NCBI GenBank assembly: GCA_947568835.1
Contig: OX387603.1
Coordinates: 2,177,701-2,241,700, forward strand
Length of the DNA: 64,000 bases
Source: Protonemura montana
Lineage: Eukaryota > Arthropoda > Insecta > Plecoptera > Nemouridae
Direction: 5' to 3'
The notes beneath the pieces were generated by a model, which saw only the letters and a list, made by a program, of their open reading frames with translations, did no database searches and was not told where the DNA came from. A program made the translations under genes and the position numbers. Shown here in pieces: positions 34,341 through 45,993 of this stretch (the first letter of the stretch is position 1; the number at the start of each line of letters is the position of its first letter).

Positions 34341-35041
34341 ACCGAACGGTTTGATGTGTTGGAAAAACTGGTTCTCATGAGATCACCGAAGTTAAGTAAC
34401 ACTGCGCTGAGTCAGGTATTGGATGTGTGACCATCATACAAATGACCAGTTCTGTTCAGGAGAGAGGTTGGAGGGATGAAAGTTAAGCAACACTGCGCTG
34501 GGTCAGGTATTGAATGGGTGACCATCATACACATGACCAGTTCTATTCGGGAGAGAGGTTGGAGGGATGAAAGTTAAGCAACACTGCGCTGAGTCAGGTA
34601 TTGGATGGGTGACCATCATACACATGACCAGTTCTGTTCGGGAGAGAGGTTGGAGGGATGAAAGTTAAGCAACACTGCACTGGGTCAGGTATTGGATGGG
34701 TGACCATCATACACATGACCAGTTCTGTTCGAGAGAGAGGTTGGAGGGATGAAAGTTAGTACAGCAACTTCACTCGCCTTGCTTATCAACCTCTCGACAG
34801 CATGGATTTGTGAAGGAATCCTGTTGTTCGCGTTGTACCGTCCTTCGGAAGGGACGTTAAGCCGGTGGTCCCCTTGGTGCTCTTCGACAGGAGCAGGCTA
34901 CGTGCCGGCACCAGGTTTCCCCTCCTCACTTCTAGGCTAGGTTAGGTTCATCATCATCCACTCATTCACCGACGCCATTAGACCAGTGCCACATGACCAG
35001 ATGTCAAAACAGTGCGTCGTTAAACACCACAAATCAATCAA
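34341..35041 (+). mobile_element. 5S-derived SINE, plus strand, four-unit head
   Basis: The 5S-like leader (ACCGAACGGTTTGATGTGTT, then GAGATCACCGAAGTTAAG) is followed by 91-bp units starting at 34391, 34482, 34573 and 34664, the body from about 34750 with CCTTCGGAAGGGACGTTAAG, and the tail GTGCGTCGTTAAACACCACA ending in (AATC)n near 35041. This is the clearest complete copy for building a family consensus. The body contains an open frame of about 63 codons, seen in other copies too, which I do not treat as a gene. Confidence 0.9.
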
Positions 35042-35494
35042 TGGGACGAGAAGTCTAAATGTTGAAGTTTGTTGCATCATGTTAGGAGCGGACACTCGCC
35101 GTTGCCCGGCTTAACAGTTCGTTAGCGCCATCTTGGATTCACCGCTAACAAAAACTTGTATTTCTCTTGGTCGTGTTGCTAAAACTGGGATATTGTGGAG
35201 AATAATTTGACCAGAAAATCAAGACTTGACAATTACTGGTATTATTTGTTCAACGATGTTCTTCTAATTATCTATGTCAACAAGAACGCCGTGACTGAGA
35301 TCTAATGGCGTAGACTTTCAGCAAACAAGAGACGACCTACACTTGAATTCACTTCGAAGCACAGAACAAGTGCAGCTCGTAACAGCGGCTATTTTTATTT
35401 CCTTCTCTCGACTTACTTTCTCAACAAATTGCATAAAAACACAGATAAAACTCAATCAAAAAACTGAATCGGTTGAAAATTCTGACTGCCACTT
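35042..35494. other. intergenic; fragment of 70-bp repeat
   Basis: A short match to the 70-bp family (AGGAGCGGACACTCGCCGTT) lies at about 35085-35105. Nothing else identified. Confidence 0.45.
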
Positions 35495-36545
35495 CGGTTG
35501 CTCTGCGGGTTGCATATAGGATTATTATTATTCTTATTATTATTATTTGTGGTGTTTAACGATGCACTGCTTAGACAACTGGCCATGCGGCACTGGTCTA
35601 ATGGCGTCGGTGAATGAGTGGATGATGATGAACATAACCTAGCCTAGAAGGGAGGAGGGGAAACCTAGTGCCGGCACGTAGCCTACTCCTGTCGAAGACC
35701 AAGGGGACCACCGGCTTAACGTCCCTTCCGAAGGACGGTACAACGCGAACAACAGGATTCCTCCACAAATCCATGCTGTCGCGAGGTTGATAAGCAAGGC
35801 GAGTGAAGTTGCTGTACTAACTTTCATCCCTCCAACCTCTCTCCTGAACAGAACTGGTCATGTGTATGATGGTCACCCATCCAATACCTGACCCAGCGCA
35901 GTGTTGCTTAACTTTCATCCCTCTAACCTCTCTCCCGAACAGAACTGGTCATGTTTATGATGGTCACCCATCCAATACCTGACCCAGCGCAGTGTTGCTG
36001 TACTAACTTTCATCCCTCCAACCTCTCTCCCGAACAGAACTGGCCATGTGTATGATGGTCACCCATCCAATACCTGACCCAGCGCAGTGTTGCTTAACTT
36101 TTATCCCTCCAACCTCTCTTCCGAACAGAACTGGTCATATGTATGATGGTCACCCATCCAATACCTGACTCAACGCAGTGTTGCTTAACTTCGATGATCT
36201 TACGAGAACCAGTTTTACCAACACGACAAACCGTTCGGTCTTTTCATATGGGAGTTGAACGTGGAGGAGCCGTGTTTGCTCTGCGGGTTGCGTCTAGGAG
36301 TTGAACGTGGAGGAGCCGTGTTTGCTCTGCGGGTTGCGTCTAGGAGTTGAACGTGGAGGAGCCGAGTTTGCTCTGCGGGTTGCGTTTAGGAGTTTAACGT
36401 GGAGGAGCCGAGTTTGCTCTGCGGGTTGCGTCTAGGAGTTTAACGTGGAGGAGCCGAGTTTGCTCTGCGGGTTGCGTCTAGGAGTTGAACGTGGAGGAGC
36501 CGAGTTTGCTCTGCGGGTTGCGTCTAGGAGTTGAACGTGGAAGTA
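35495..36545 (+). repeat. 46-bp minisatellite, six units plus a split first unit
   Basis: Six units with GGAGTTGAACGTGGAGGAGC and TTTGCTCTGCGGGTTGCG run from 36251 to 36545. The left half of another unit (GTTGCTCTGCGGGTTGC) sits at about 35498-35514, and the SINE at 35522-36244 separates it from its right half. Confidence 0.88.
35522..36244 (-). mobile_element. 5S-derived SINE inserted into a minisatellite unit
   Basis: The tail (ATTATTATTATTTGTGGTG) is at the left, the body at 35600-35820, about four to five 91-bp units follow, and the 5S-like leader (ACACGACAAACCGTTCGG) ends at 36244. One unit is preceded by a second body-junction sequence (TGCTGTACTAACTTTCATCC) near 35996, so the head is chimeric. 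Flanking direct repeats are CATATAGGA (35513-35521) and CATATGGGA (36245-36253). Confidence 0.85.
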
Positions 36546-37255
36546 CTTAGTTTCCCTGATTAAAGTACGTGCTTCTTCCTTGCAATGTCTAGAGATAAGT
36601 TGCGTATCTCTATGACGCATACATCTCCATGGCACGGCACACTTGAGCTCTCTCTGTGTAAAGTTTAGCGCTGTTTGCGACAGATAAGACAAGTTCGCGT
36701 GTCGCGGCCAATTAGAATTTAGCGCCGCTGTGCGGTGTAATATATTATCGTGTTTTGTTTTAGCAACTTCAAGTGAAAGGGAAAATGAAAATGTTTCAGT
36801 TTTTAAACGTTAGGTTTTTTTTTATGAGATCTTTTTGTGAATTCTGTTCCTGTGTTAAACACGTGTCAGTTGCCAAGCGACACGTGTGCATCGTTAAGTC
36901 GACCAATCTTGAAAAACTGCAAAACTACGGAAATCTGAACCAAAATGTTTTGAACATCATTGAAATATTTTTGCAAGACGGTTTGGTTGCTAAGCTTTGT
37001 GCCACTTAGCATTTAGAATTAATTAAACAAACAAAAAAATGCTTTTAATTGTTGCTTATGACTGATCGGAATTGCTTTCAAAATTGGTTTTTGTCATTAT
37101 TTTTGGATCACTCTCATGTTATGTGTATTGGTTGCTTTAAATTCGTTTTAAATGGATTTATTCCATGTATATATCTATAAAAAAAAATTTCTTTGTATTT
37201 GTTAATTTTCATCAATTTTATTTTGGTACAGCTAAAAAAAATCTCAAAAAACATC
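36546..37255. other. intergenic, no gene recognised
   Basis: Unique, AT-rich towards the right. Nothing identified. Confidence 0.4.
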
Positions 37256-37663
37256 TCTCATATCATGATGGTCTTCATATTATGATGGTCATCATATCAT
37301 GATAGTCATCATATCATGATGGTCATCATATCATGATGGTCTTCATATTATGATGGTCATCATATCATGATGGTCTTCATATTATGATGGTCATCATATC
37401 ATGATGGTCTTCATATTATGATGGTCATCATATCATGATGGTCTTCATATTATGATGGTCATCATATTATGATGGTCTTCATATTATGATGGTCATCATA
37501 TCATGATAGTCATCATATCATGATGGTCCGCATATCATGATGGTCATCATACTATGATGGTCATCATATCATGATGGTCATCATAGTATGATGGTCATCA
37601 TATCATGATGGTCCGCATATCATGATGGTCTTCATATTATGATGGTCATCATATCATGATGGT
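37256..37663 (+). repeat. 17-bp minisatellite, about 24 units
   Basis: The unit is CATATCATGATGGTCTT, alternating with CATATTATGATGGTCAT forms. It is partly self-complementary (ATCATGAT). Confidence 0.95.
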
Positions 37664-37971
37664 GAAGCAAACACACATTTAGTCCAACCATTCACCGCAA
37701 GTCGGCTGGTGGCGCTAGTCAAGTTGTTTCTGTTCTATTCATCTTATTCTGGTTAAGTTAAGTTAGTCTTAATTAACCTCAGTAACCACGGCAACCAACC
37801 ACAACAAGTTGCTACCGAATTAACCGCAATGAAATTCAACAAGGCGCAGATTTACTGGTGGTTATGTTTTGTTGAGCTATCCAAGCTGCCGCGTTCCGGA
37901 AGTGTATTTCAAATTTTTAATTTTTTTAATGTGATATTTTGATTTTTTTTTTACTCAAGTCTACTGGGTTT

Positions 37972-38285
37972 TTTCCATACACATAATTGGTCAGTTAGTA
38001 AAAAACGCCAATTTGTTCGGGATTTTATTTCAGAAAATACAAAATACGTTAGTTTTTAAGTTATTGACCCTGATTATTTTGTTTAGATGCATTTAGGAAG
38101 CTTGAACTTGGTAATTGTTATAATTTTATGTGGTTCTTTTGTTATTGGAAAATTGTCAGGACTGCTCTAACCCTTGATAAAGTAACAGGTACAAGTTACG
38201 AAACGTTGGGAAATTCAGTTGTTCTTCACTTAGCATTGAAAACCCAGTTGAAATAGTTTTTATTAATGTGATATTTATTTTGAAA
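37972..38285 (+). repeat. stem-loop-core interspersed repeat
   Basis: Nearly identical to the 27683 copy, with the core at 38171-38207. Its right end stops at AAATAGTTTTTATTAA, shorter than in other copies. Confidence 0.8.
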
Positions 38286-39204
38286 TTCTGCAGATCTGAA
38301 CAAGTTTCTTTGGTTTAAGGAACCCACGAGTGAGATTTCTTACCAGCCGACCCAGCTGAATGCCAGTACGTGGGTTAACAGTTAAATCTTACAACGGAAG
38401 TTTTGTGCAAAGTTTTGTGAATATTTCTCAAGACCCAGACGCCTTGTTTGATATCCAATTAGTGATCTAATTAGAAAAATCAAACATCAAAGATAAATTT
38501 CTAAATGAAAATAATTGTTAAGTATCTCTGTAGCTTCGTGGTGTGAATTCAGACAAGACTCGGCTTTCTTAAAGCAACAAAAAGTTACTCGAAGTCAAAC
38601 TAATCGGGATTAAAATTACCACAAAATTAATACAATTCTTAACACTCTAACATCGACCGAAACCACAAAGCTCCTTAAAACAACCGGGAAAAAAATATAC
38701 ATTTAAGAAACAAAAACGAGGATAAAAACACCGCACAAAGTAAGTTCCCTGTGTAAGCGCGTGGCCCAAGATCTAGATAGCGCCACCTCCGTCGGGGGCC
38801 AAGGATACGATGTCTTACAGCTTGAGATAAGACAGCAACCGAGTACCGAACCGGGACCCGTGTGCCTTTATAGGCGCTTCGGAGCTCTGCAGGGATTAGT
38901 TTGATCCTTTGCTCTAGTATATCGCCCCAGTGTGTCACGTCAAGTCCCCCCCCCCCCCCTCCCCCCACATTCCCTTACCGGGACGATAAACAACGCAGAC
39001 GCTTGACCAAACGGCCGATTCAGTAACTAGTGCCAGTGGCGTGCGAAGTCTGGTGGCGGATTAGGCATTGCCTACTCTAGTTTAATACAGATTAGTTTCA
39101 ATGACGTCCAGAGGATGTCCAATTATTCAGCTTTCCTGGTTGAGGTTTTTTGTGTTTATTTGCAGATCATTCCTGGGAGAATGACAGGCAAAGGTACGCA
39201 ATGA
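38286..39204. other. intergenic; C-rich tract
   Basis: A long C run lies at about 38946-38967. Otherwise nothing identified. Confidence 0.4.
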
Positions 39205-39362
39205 TTTTATTATTATCAACACTAAAGCCGTCTTAAAAAGTGATGTTCAAACGTTTGGTTTCGAGTCCGCGTTTGGGCATCAATTTTTGAGACGGTTATA
39301 GTGTTGATAATAATAAAATACCCCGCGCATTGCAAGCGTTTGCAATTTAAATAAGATTTCAT
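39205..39362 (+). repeat. compact tRNA-like element with long terminal inverted repeats
   Basis: The left end TTTTATTATTATCAACACTA followed by AAGCCGTCTTAAAAA is matched by the inverted right end TTTTTGAGACGGTTATAGTG followed by TTGATAATAATAAAA (35-bp arms with about three mismatches). Between them only the B-box half of the tRNA-like sequence remains (TTTCGAGTCCGCGTTTGGGC). The family tail CGCGCATTGCAAGCG follows to about 39362. Confidence 0.8.
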
Positions 39363-40785
39363 CTATACACAATTATCCGTGTGAAACGGTGGATGTATCT
39401 AACCTATTCAGTTGGCTTAAAATACCACATGATTACTTTATTATAGCAAGGTTTTGTATCATATTTATCATTGTTTTTGAAATATTTCAAAGTTTTTTTT
39501 AAATTTAGATGTACTAAGCAAACGGTTATCTCATTTTGACCTACTTTTCAAATAAATACGAATCCGACATCGTCAACTGTCATCAAAAAGTAGGTACTTA
39601 AAAAACACAAGTACGATTGCAAATGAATAAGTTCAAAGCCAAAATTATTGACTTGATTATCAAAAAATGACACAATTCTCTGTCTTTAATCATCTGTTAA
39701 AATCACCTGTTAGTTAAATTAAAGTTTTAATTCATGTTAGTAGCCTAGTATAATCATTTGTAAGTAGATGAGAATTTATCTAACCTCACTAGTAGCAGCT
39801 CATAACATCAATGTATATCCTGTTACAATCCCACACTAGTTTAACTTATGTGCGATTTTTTACTACTTCATTTTTTGTTTTCTATATGTGTACCTAAAAT
39901 GCGTCATATGTTTATAATTGTAATAAATTAAAATAATAAAATAAAAATAAAATTATATAAAAATGGGCGAAACAAAACATGTATCAAAAGTTCCACGACC
40001 ACCCGTGAAAAGCGTGCAGCTCACAATCGGGGTAAAAACAGTGGCAACCCTTGGTGCAAATCATCGCCGCACGCCACTGCAGAGCAATTTCATCCACCGA
40101 ATCTGTCGGTAAAAGATGGTGTGTAACTTTACGAGAGAGAATATACGACTCAATTAAATATATTACATTCACTGGTTTGTCAAAACCAACCTCCTGACAT
40201 AATGTTCAACAGCACCTCGATGTTACCTTCCTTCCTTTGCGGTAACTTATATCAAATGGAAGAGGTTTTTTAAGACATGCTTCAATTTTTACTTGTATTT
40301 GTGGTATGTGACGGCGGTATTGAAGTTTTCAACTAGGTTAACGGTGCTAGACTATAAACTTTCATCTATTTTCGATCTGTTTTCCAACATTTCACACAGT
40401 TTATTAGTTATATATGATGGGAATATGATACTCGAGATATTTGCATTGTAATTTAATAGATTTTTTTACGGCTCTTTGGCATTTCCAGAGGAACTTTTAT
40501 GTTTTTCGTCTCAAACTTCTGTTTTTTGTTGGAAAGTGGTGATTGAAACTTGAGTAGTTCTGATAGCCGTGGTATTCCTGGACCGTGATTTCTCACGGCC
40601 ATTAGAATCCGATGCTGGGATAGTGGGCTAAGCAGGGTCGCTAAACGAACAAAATTAGAAGCTTTATTCTGGAAAATGGCGTCCACACTTTAACTTAACT
40701 GTTAAAACTGTTGTGAATTCTTTCCTCCCCAAATAAAACTTGACTCAGTTGACTTCGGATTATTATTTGTTTTGATTGATAGTTT
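39363..40785. other. intergenic, no gene recognised
   Basis: AT-rich sequence with short open frames only. Confidence 0.4.
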
Positions 40786-40789
40786 ATCC

Positions 40790-41440
40790 TGAAAAAAAAA
40801 AAAAAAAAAAAAAAAACATGAACACCTCTCGCAAATATTGGTGCCCAGCCGGGGACACGAACCCAGATCTCCACCTGCAACGGGTGTTGCTCTAACCAAT
40901 TGAGCTACTTGGACCCCGATCTCCACCTGTCGCGGGTGTTGCTCTAACCAATTGAGCTACTTGGACCCCGATCTCCACCTGTCACGGGTGTTGCTCTAAC
41001 CAATTGAGCTACTTGGACCCCGTTCTCCACCTGTCGCGGGTGTTGCTCTAACCAATTGAGCTACTCGAACCCCGATCTCCACCTGTCACGGGTGTTGCTC
41101 TAACCAATTGAGCTACTTGGACCTCGATCTCCACCTGTCATGGGTGTTGCTCTAACTAATTGAGCTACTTGGACCCCGATCTCCACCTGTCGCGGGTGTT
41201 GCTCTAACCAATTGAGCTACTTGGACCCCGATCTCCACCTGTCGCGGGTGTTGCTGTAACCAATTGAGCTACTTGGACCCCGATCTCCACCTGTCGTGGG
41301 TGTTGCTCTAACTAATTGAGCTACTTGGACCCCGATCTCCACCTGTCGCGGGTGTTGCTCTAACCAATTGAGCTACTTGGACCCCGATCTCCACCTGTCG
41401 CGGGAGTTGCTCTAACCAATTGAGCTAATTGGTCATGCCA
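40790..41440 (-). repeat. tRNA-like element with elevenfold multiplied promoter half
   Basis: TGAGCTAC-type anchors start at 40901, 40953 and every 52 bp to 41421 (11 units, minus strand). Each unit contains the A-box TAGCTCAATTGG. Only the leftmost unit carries the T-arm/B-box (GGGGACACGAACCC at 40851-40864). A poly(A)-like run at 40792-40816 (plus strand) adjoins its 3' side. Unit boundaries are the same as in the four-unit array at 28719. Confidence 0.9.
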
Positions 41441-42064
41441 TTTAAAAAGCATTTCAGTGCTTTTGAGAAGATTTTTGAGAATTTATTAGACTTCCTAGCA
41501 ATAAAAATACTCAGTACATTGCAGTTTTTATAAAATTGCACTTAAACACATTGTTTTCGTTTGACAATCCAAGCATCAATTTACTGAAAAAGTTCCTTGA
41601 AAATAACGACTGTGAAATGGCAACTGGTTAAAGAATGTACAAACGAAATCGGCAACTATTTGAAATGTATTTCTTTGCAATAGTACCAACAAAACTGGGA
41701 CTCTCGTCTCGGGCGTGTTTAGACCAGAAAATATCTTTCCTTCATCCATTATTCATAAGTAGGTATGCTGGATCGTAAGCCCGTTGTACCGCAAATATAA
41801 CTCAACTAGTGGCCGCGTTATTGTAACTAGTTGTGTGTTTTGTGCAGGGAAAATATTCAACGCAAACAGGGGTCGGTAAGCCGCGGCCGCGTATCTAACT
41901 TCACATTTCACCGATAACACATTTTCACGGGACTTCAGTTTTAAAAACGAGCTATCAAACTTAAACTGGTGGGAATCAACACGGTATTCCAGTATTTTCC
42001 AATTCGCTGGATTTTCAACGGGAAGTTGACTCAGACAAAATGCCGCGTTGATACATCCAGGTTA
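41441..42064. other. intergenic, no gene recognised
   Basis: Unique sequence with nothing identified. Confidence 0.4.
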
Positions 42065-42065
42065 G

Positions 42066-42612
42066 ATTGATTGATTTGTGGTGTTTAACATAGCACTGTT
42101 TTGACATCTGGTCATGCGGCACTGGTCTACTGGCGTCGGTGAATGTGAAGATGATGATGAACTTAACCTAGTCTAGAAGGGAGGAGGGGAAACCCGGTGC
42201 CGGCACGTAGCCTACTCCTGTCGAAGACCAAGGGGACCACCGGCTTAACGTCCCTTCCGAAGGACGGTACAACGCGAACAACAGGATTCCTCCACAAATC
42301 CATGCTGTTGAGAGGTTGACAAACAAGGCGAGTGAAGTTGCTGTACTAACTTTCATCCCTCCAACCTCTCTCCCAAACAGAACTGGTCATGTGTATAATG
42401 GGCACCCTTCAACTTCACTCGCCTTGCTTATCAACCTCACGACAGCATGGATTTGTGGAGGAATCCTGTTGTTCGCGCTAACCGTCCTTAGTCCTTCGTA
42501 CCAGTACCAGGTTTACCCTACTCCCTTCTAGATTGGATTAGATTTATCATCATCCTCATCATCATCCTCTCATTAGACACCATTAGACGAGTGCCACGTT
42601 GTGAAAACTAAT
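42066..42612. mobile_element. two 5S-derived SINE bodies head to head
   Basis: The minus-strand copy (42066 to about 42407) has tail and body, and only part of one 91-bp unit. It is followed directly by a diverged plus-strand copy of the body and part of the tail (about 42408-42612: TTCAACTTCACTCGCCTTGC through CACCATTAGACGAGTGCCA). The arrangement is an imperfect inverted repeat. Confidence 0.8.
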
Positions 42613-43137
42613 TGCCCACCCCTGGATTTAAGTTTTATTCAATATGGTCACTTCTAGTCAACAAAGCTTTTCTCTAGCCATTGCTTGGGATTCATCCCCA
42701 CCAGACCAGAGGGTGCGGCACCTATTCATGTCATTTACACTGACGCTGGTGCTGCTCTGCGGCAGCTTGGTGAAACAATGCTGGGCGCGGACTATTTTTG
42801 TCCATGGTATTCAATCAATTAAACCCCGTCAAGGAAACGGTCATAAAATATCATAAATATTCCGCGTTATAGCGAAAGATAATAAATCAATACTTGGTTG
42901 GGAAAACAATATTGACATTTTGCGTTTTTTTGTTGTTGTTTTTATGTTTTGAGTAATTTTGTTTTGTGGTTTTTTATTTTTTTACCTGTTTCAAGTGATT
43001 TGTCATTTTTTTTTATAGTCTGGTTAAAAATTGTGGCAGTTGTCAATAAAAGTAGCATTGCTTTAAATTCTATTTGATTCTGTGACTTTTGTCCGAATAA
43101 CGAACTAAACTCACACTAAAAGCTATGATTGTTTTTA
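42613..43137. other. intergenic, no gene recognised
   Basis: T-rich unique sequence with nothing identified. Confidence 0.4.
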
Positions 43138-43457
43138 GACTCATGTCTACTTGATGTAAACTTAGCACTAGTTTTAACAAAAACTATTTCAACTGGGTTT
43201 TGAATGCTAAGTGAAGAACAACTAAATTTCCCAATGTTTCGTAACTTGCACTTGTTACTTTATCAAGGGTAAGAGCAGTCCTGACAATTTTCCAATAACA
43301 AAAGAACCACATAAAATTATAACAATTACCAAGTTCAAGCTTCCTAAATGCATCTAAATAAAATAATCAGCTGACCCTGATTATTGGGTAACAGGTACAA
43401 GTTACGAAACGTTGGGAAATTACTTGGCATTGAAAACCCAGTTGAAATAGTTTTTCT
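43138..43457. repeat. stem-loop-core interspersed repeat, inverted pair
   Basis: A minus-strand copy (43138 to about 43378; core at 43234-43270, loop changed but the GTAAC/GTTAC pairing kept) is followed by a short plus-strand copy (about 43378-43457) that has lost the 5' half of its core. Confidence 0.78.
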
Positions 43458-45337
43458 AAAAACACTAAAAGCTATTTTGAAAACATTTTTAAAAGGTAAA
43501 TTTATAAAGTCACATGTATGATAACTGAACAAATTCAAATTGACAATAGAGGTTTCATTTCTTGAAGTGCTTGATGCAGTTTCCACTTGATAATAATTCA
43601 GAAGTCTAAGTACTCTATCCTCTGCTCGCAATATCGTAATCATTTTATCGATATTTGCACGAGGTTAAATAAATTCACGAATTAAACGTGAATTTCTCAA
43701 CGATGCGTGGAAAGTTTGCACGGTTCACGTTCCCAGCGGGATTTTAAATCATGAAAAATATGTACGCTTTATCGGAAATTAACATCCACCGGCAAGAATC
43801 TAAATTTGAGATCAACATTAGCGCCCACATTCCACTGCCATTAGGTGCATGTGACGTGAGCTCGCACGGTTTCTTCCATTTCAAAGATCCCAACGTTTTC
43901 TATGCTTATGATAATTCAAAACTTAATGTGTAGAAAAATCAAAATTTTATAACAAAACACAAGAAAAGCTTTGAAAATTCATATTTTAACGCTAAATTAT
44001 TTCTTAAAAGGTTTAAAAAAAAATAATAATAACTATAAAATTGGTCGATTTCAAAGCTTTGCTTAATGTATGTCGGCCATTCTCATTTGGGAACTCTCCA
44101 TAAATTATGACATTCTTTGAGCATATTAAAGTGATATTTTATGTTCAGTGCTTAACGACGCATTAACGATGATGGGTCATGTGTTACGTGTGCCGAGGTC
44201 TGGTTTTAACTTTCCACGAGACTGGTTTAATAAGTGAAGACGGTGACAAATCAGGTGTAAAAATATCTCTGTACCAACATCTCCAGTGTAATTCAAGATC
44301 TCGACACGTAATTTAATTGTGATTTAAATCCTCTAAAATTCCTACTTCATTGGTTTTTGAGCAAAAATTTCATCGCTTTTTAATTTCAAGTTTTCTTAAA
44401 ATAATTCCTTTATAAGAAATTGATTGCACGATAATTATTTTACATCGCGCACTTTGCGTATGAAAAGAAATAATCAATTCGACGACATTTTTATACCGAA
44501 TTAGTAAATAATTACTATAAAAATTTGACTTGATATTTGAAGCACTAAGTCCTCGATTACGACCGCGCCTAGAGATATTTCAGAAAGCGTCAGTAGCAGG
44601 TAATTACTGAGGTATTCGTCAAGTACCTCATTACCAGGGAAAATGCATCGGGAATCATTTCCTAACGCCAGGAAAACAACCACTCAGTAATTTAAAATAA
44701 ATTGCACACCGATTTCAGTTATTTGCAAGCCACCAGCTAACAAAATACACTTTCTGATCGTCCGTTACCAAGCAAATAACAAGTTAACAGACTGTTAAGC
44801 TCTTAACGAACCACTGAAAGATCCGGCATTAAGTACACTAGGATTAATTTGAGTTTGCCACTTTCTGGGCTGCTTGTACCAACCTAGAAAATATGACACC
44901 ATGATGCTACTATTAGCTATCTGATTTAAAAGCAACTAAATAATGTTTTTCTTTGGTTGAAACATTTAATAATTTTAGGAAAACAAAATATTTAATGAAA
45001 AACAATAAATGTTAATCAACAAAAGTTAAAATTAATATATTTTGGATTACTTTTAACTTTTATCAGGTTTAGGCAGGAAACCAAGCTTGCAAACTGCTTT
45101 TTGGCAGCCATTGCTAGAATCCGCTAGTGTACGGTAGGTATTTAGCAGAAGTCATTAGGACTTTTAGTTTTGCATTTAAGTTCTTATTTTTCAATAGAAT
45201 TAATTTCACGTAAATAAACTGATAAATCCACAAAGAATTTAAGGGCATGATGCATTGTTTGGTCATAATTTTCTGGTTAATTTTCAAACTCCCCGGTGAA
45301 GACTGGCTTTATTTTGCATTCTAAAGTTGGCAATGTG
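43458..45337. other. intergenic, no gene recognised
   Basis: AT-rich sequence. A segment at 44787-44817 resembles 7805-7832. No gene recognised. Confidence 0.4.
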
Positions 45338-45993
45338 TAGTCAGAGTCCACCAGGCTGTGGCAAGGTTAGGCTAACACGACTGTAGTTAGTGACGTCAGA
45401 GTCCACCAGGCTGTGGCAAGGTTAGGCTAACACAACTGTAGTTAGTGACGTCAGAGTCCACCAGGCTGTGGCAAGGTTAGGCTAACACAACTGTAGTCAG
45501 AGTCCACCAGGCCGTGGTAAGGTTAGGCTAACACGACTGTAGTTAGTGAAGTCAGAGTCCACCAGGCTGTGGCAAGGTTAGGCTAACACGACTGTAGTTA
45601 GTGACGTCAGAGTCCACCAGGCTGTGGCAAGGTTAGGCTAACACGACTGTAGTCAGAGTCCACCAGGCTGTGGCAAGGTAAGGTTAACACGACTGTAGTT
45701 AGTGACGTCAGAGTCCACCAGGCTGTGGCAAGGTTAGGTTAACACAACTGTAGTCAGAGTCCACCAGGCTGTGGCAAGGTTAGGTTAACACAACTGTAGT
45801 CAGAGTCCACCAGGCTGTGGCAAGGTAAGGCTAACACGACTGTAGTCAGAGTCCACCAGGCTGTGGCAAGGTTAGGCTAACACAACTGTAGTTAGTGACG
45901 TCAGAGTCCACCAGGCTGTGGCAAGGTTAGGTTAACACGACTGTAGTCAGAGTCCACCAGGCCGTGGCAAGGTAAGGTTAACACGACTGTAGT
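45338..45993 (+). repeat. 46/55-bp minisatellite, about 13 units
   Basis: The unit core is GTCAGAGTCCACCAGGCTGT followed by GGCAAGGTTAGGCTAACAC and GACTGTA. Long units carry an extra 9 bp (GTTAGTGAC), which creates a perfect TGACGTCA at 45391, 45446, 45602, 45703 and 45896 (mutated to TGAAGTCA at about 45547). Short units lack it. Confidence 0.93.

Noticed and set aside
37256-37663. CRISPR-like array
   Set aside because: The 17-bp units are contiguous without unique spacers; this is a minisatellite in animal DNA.
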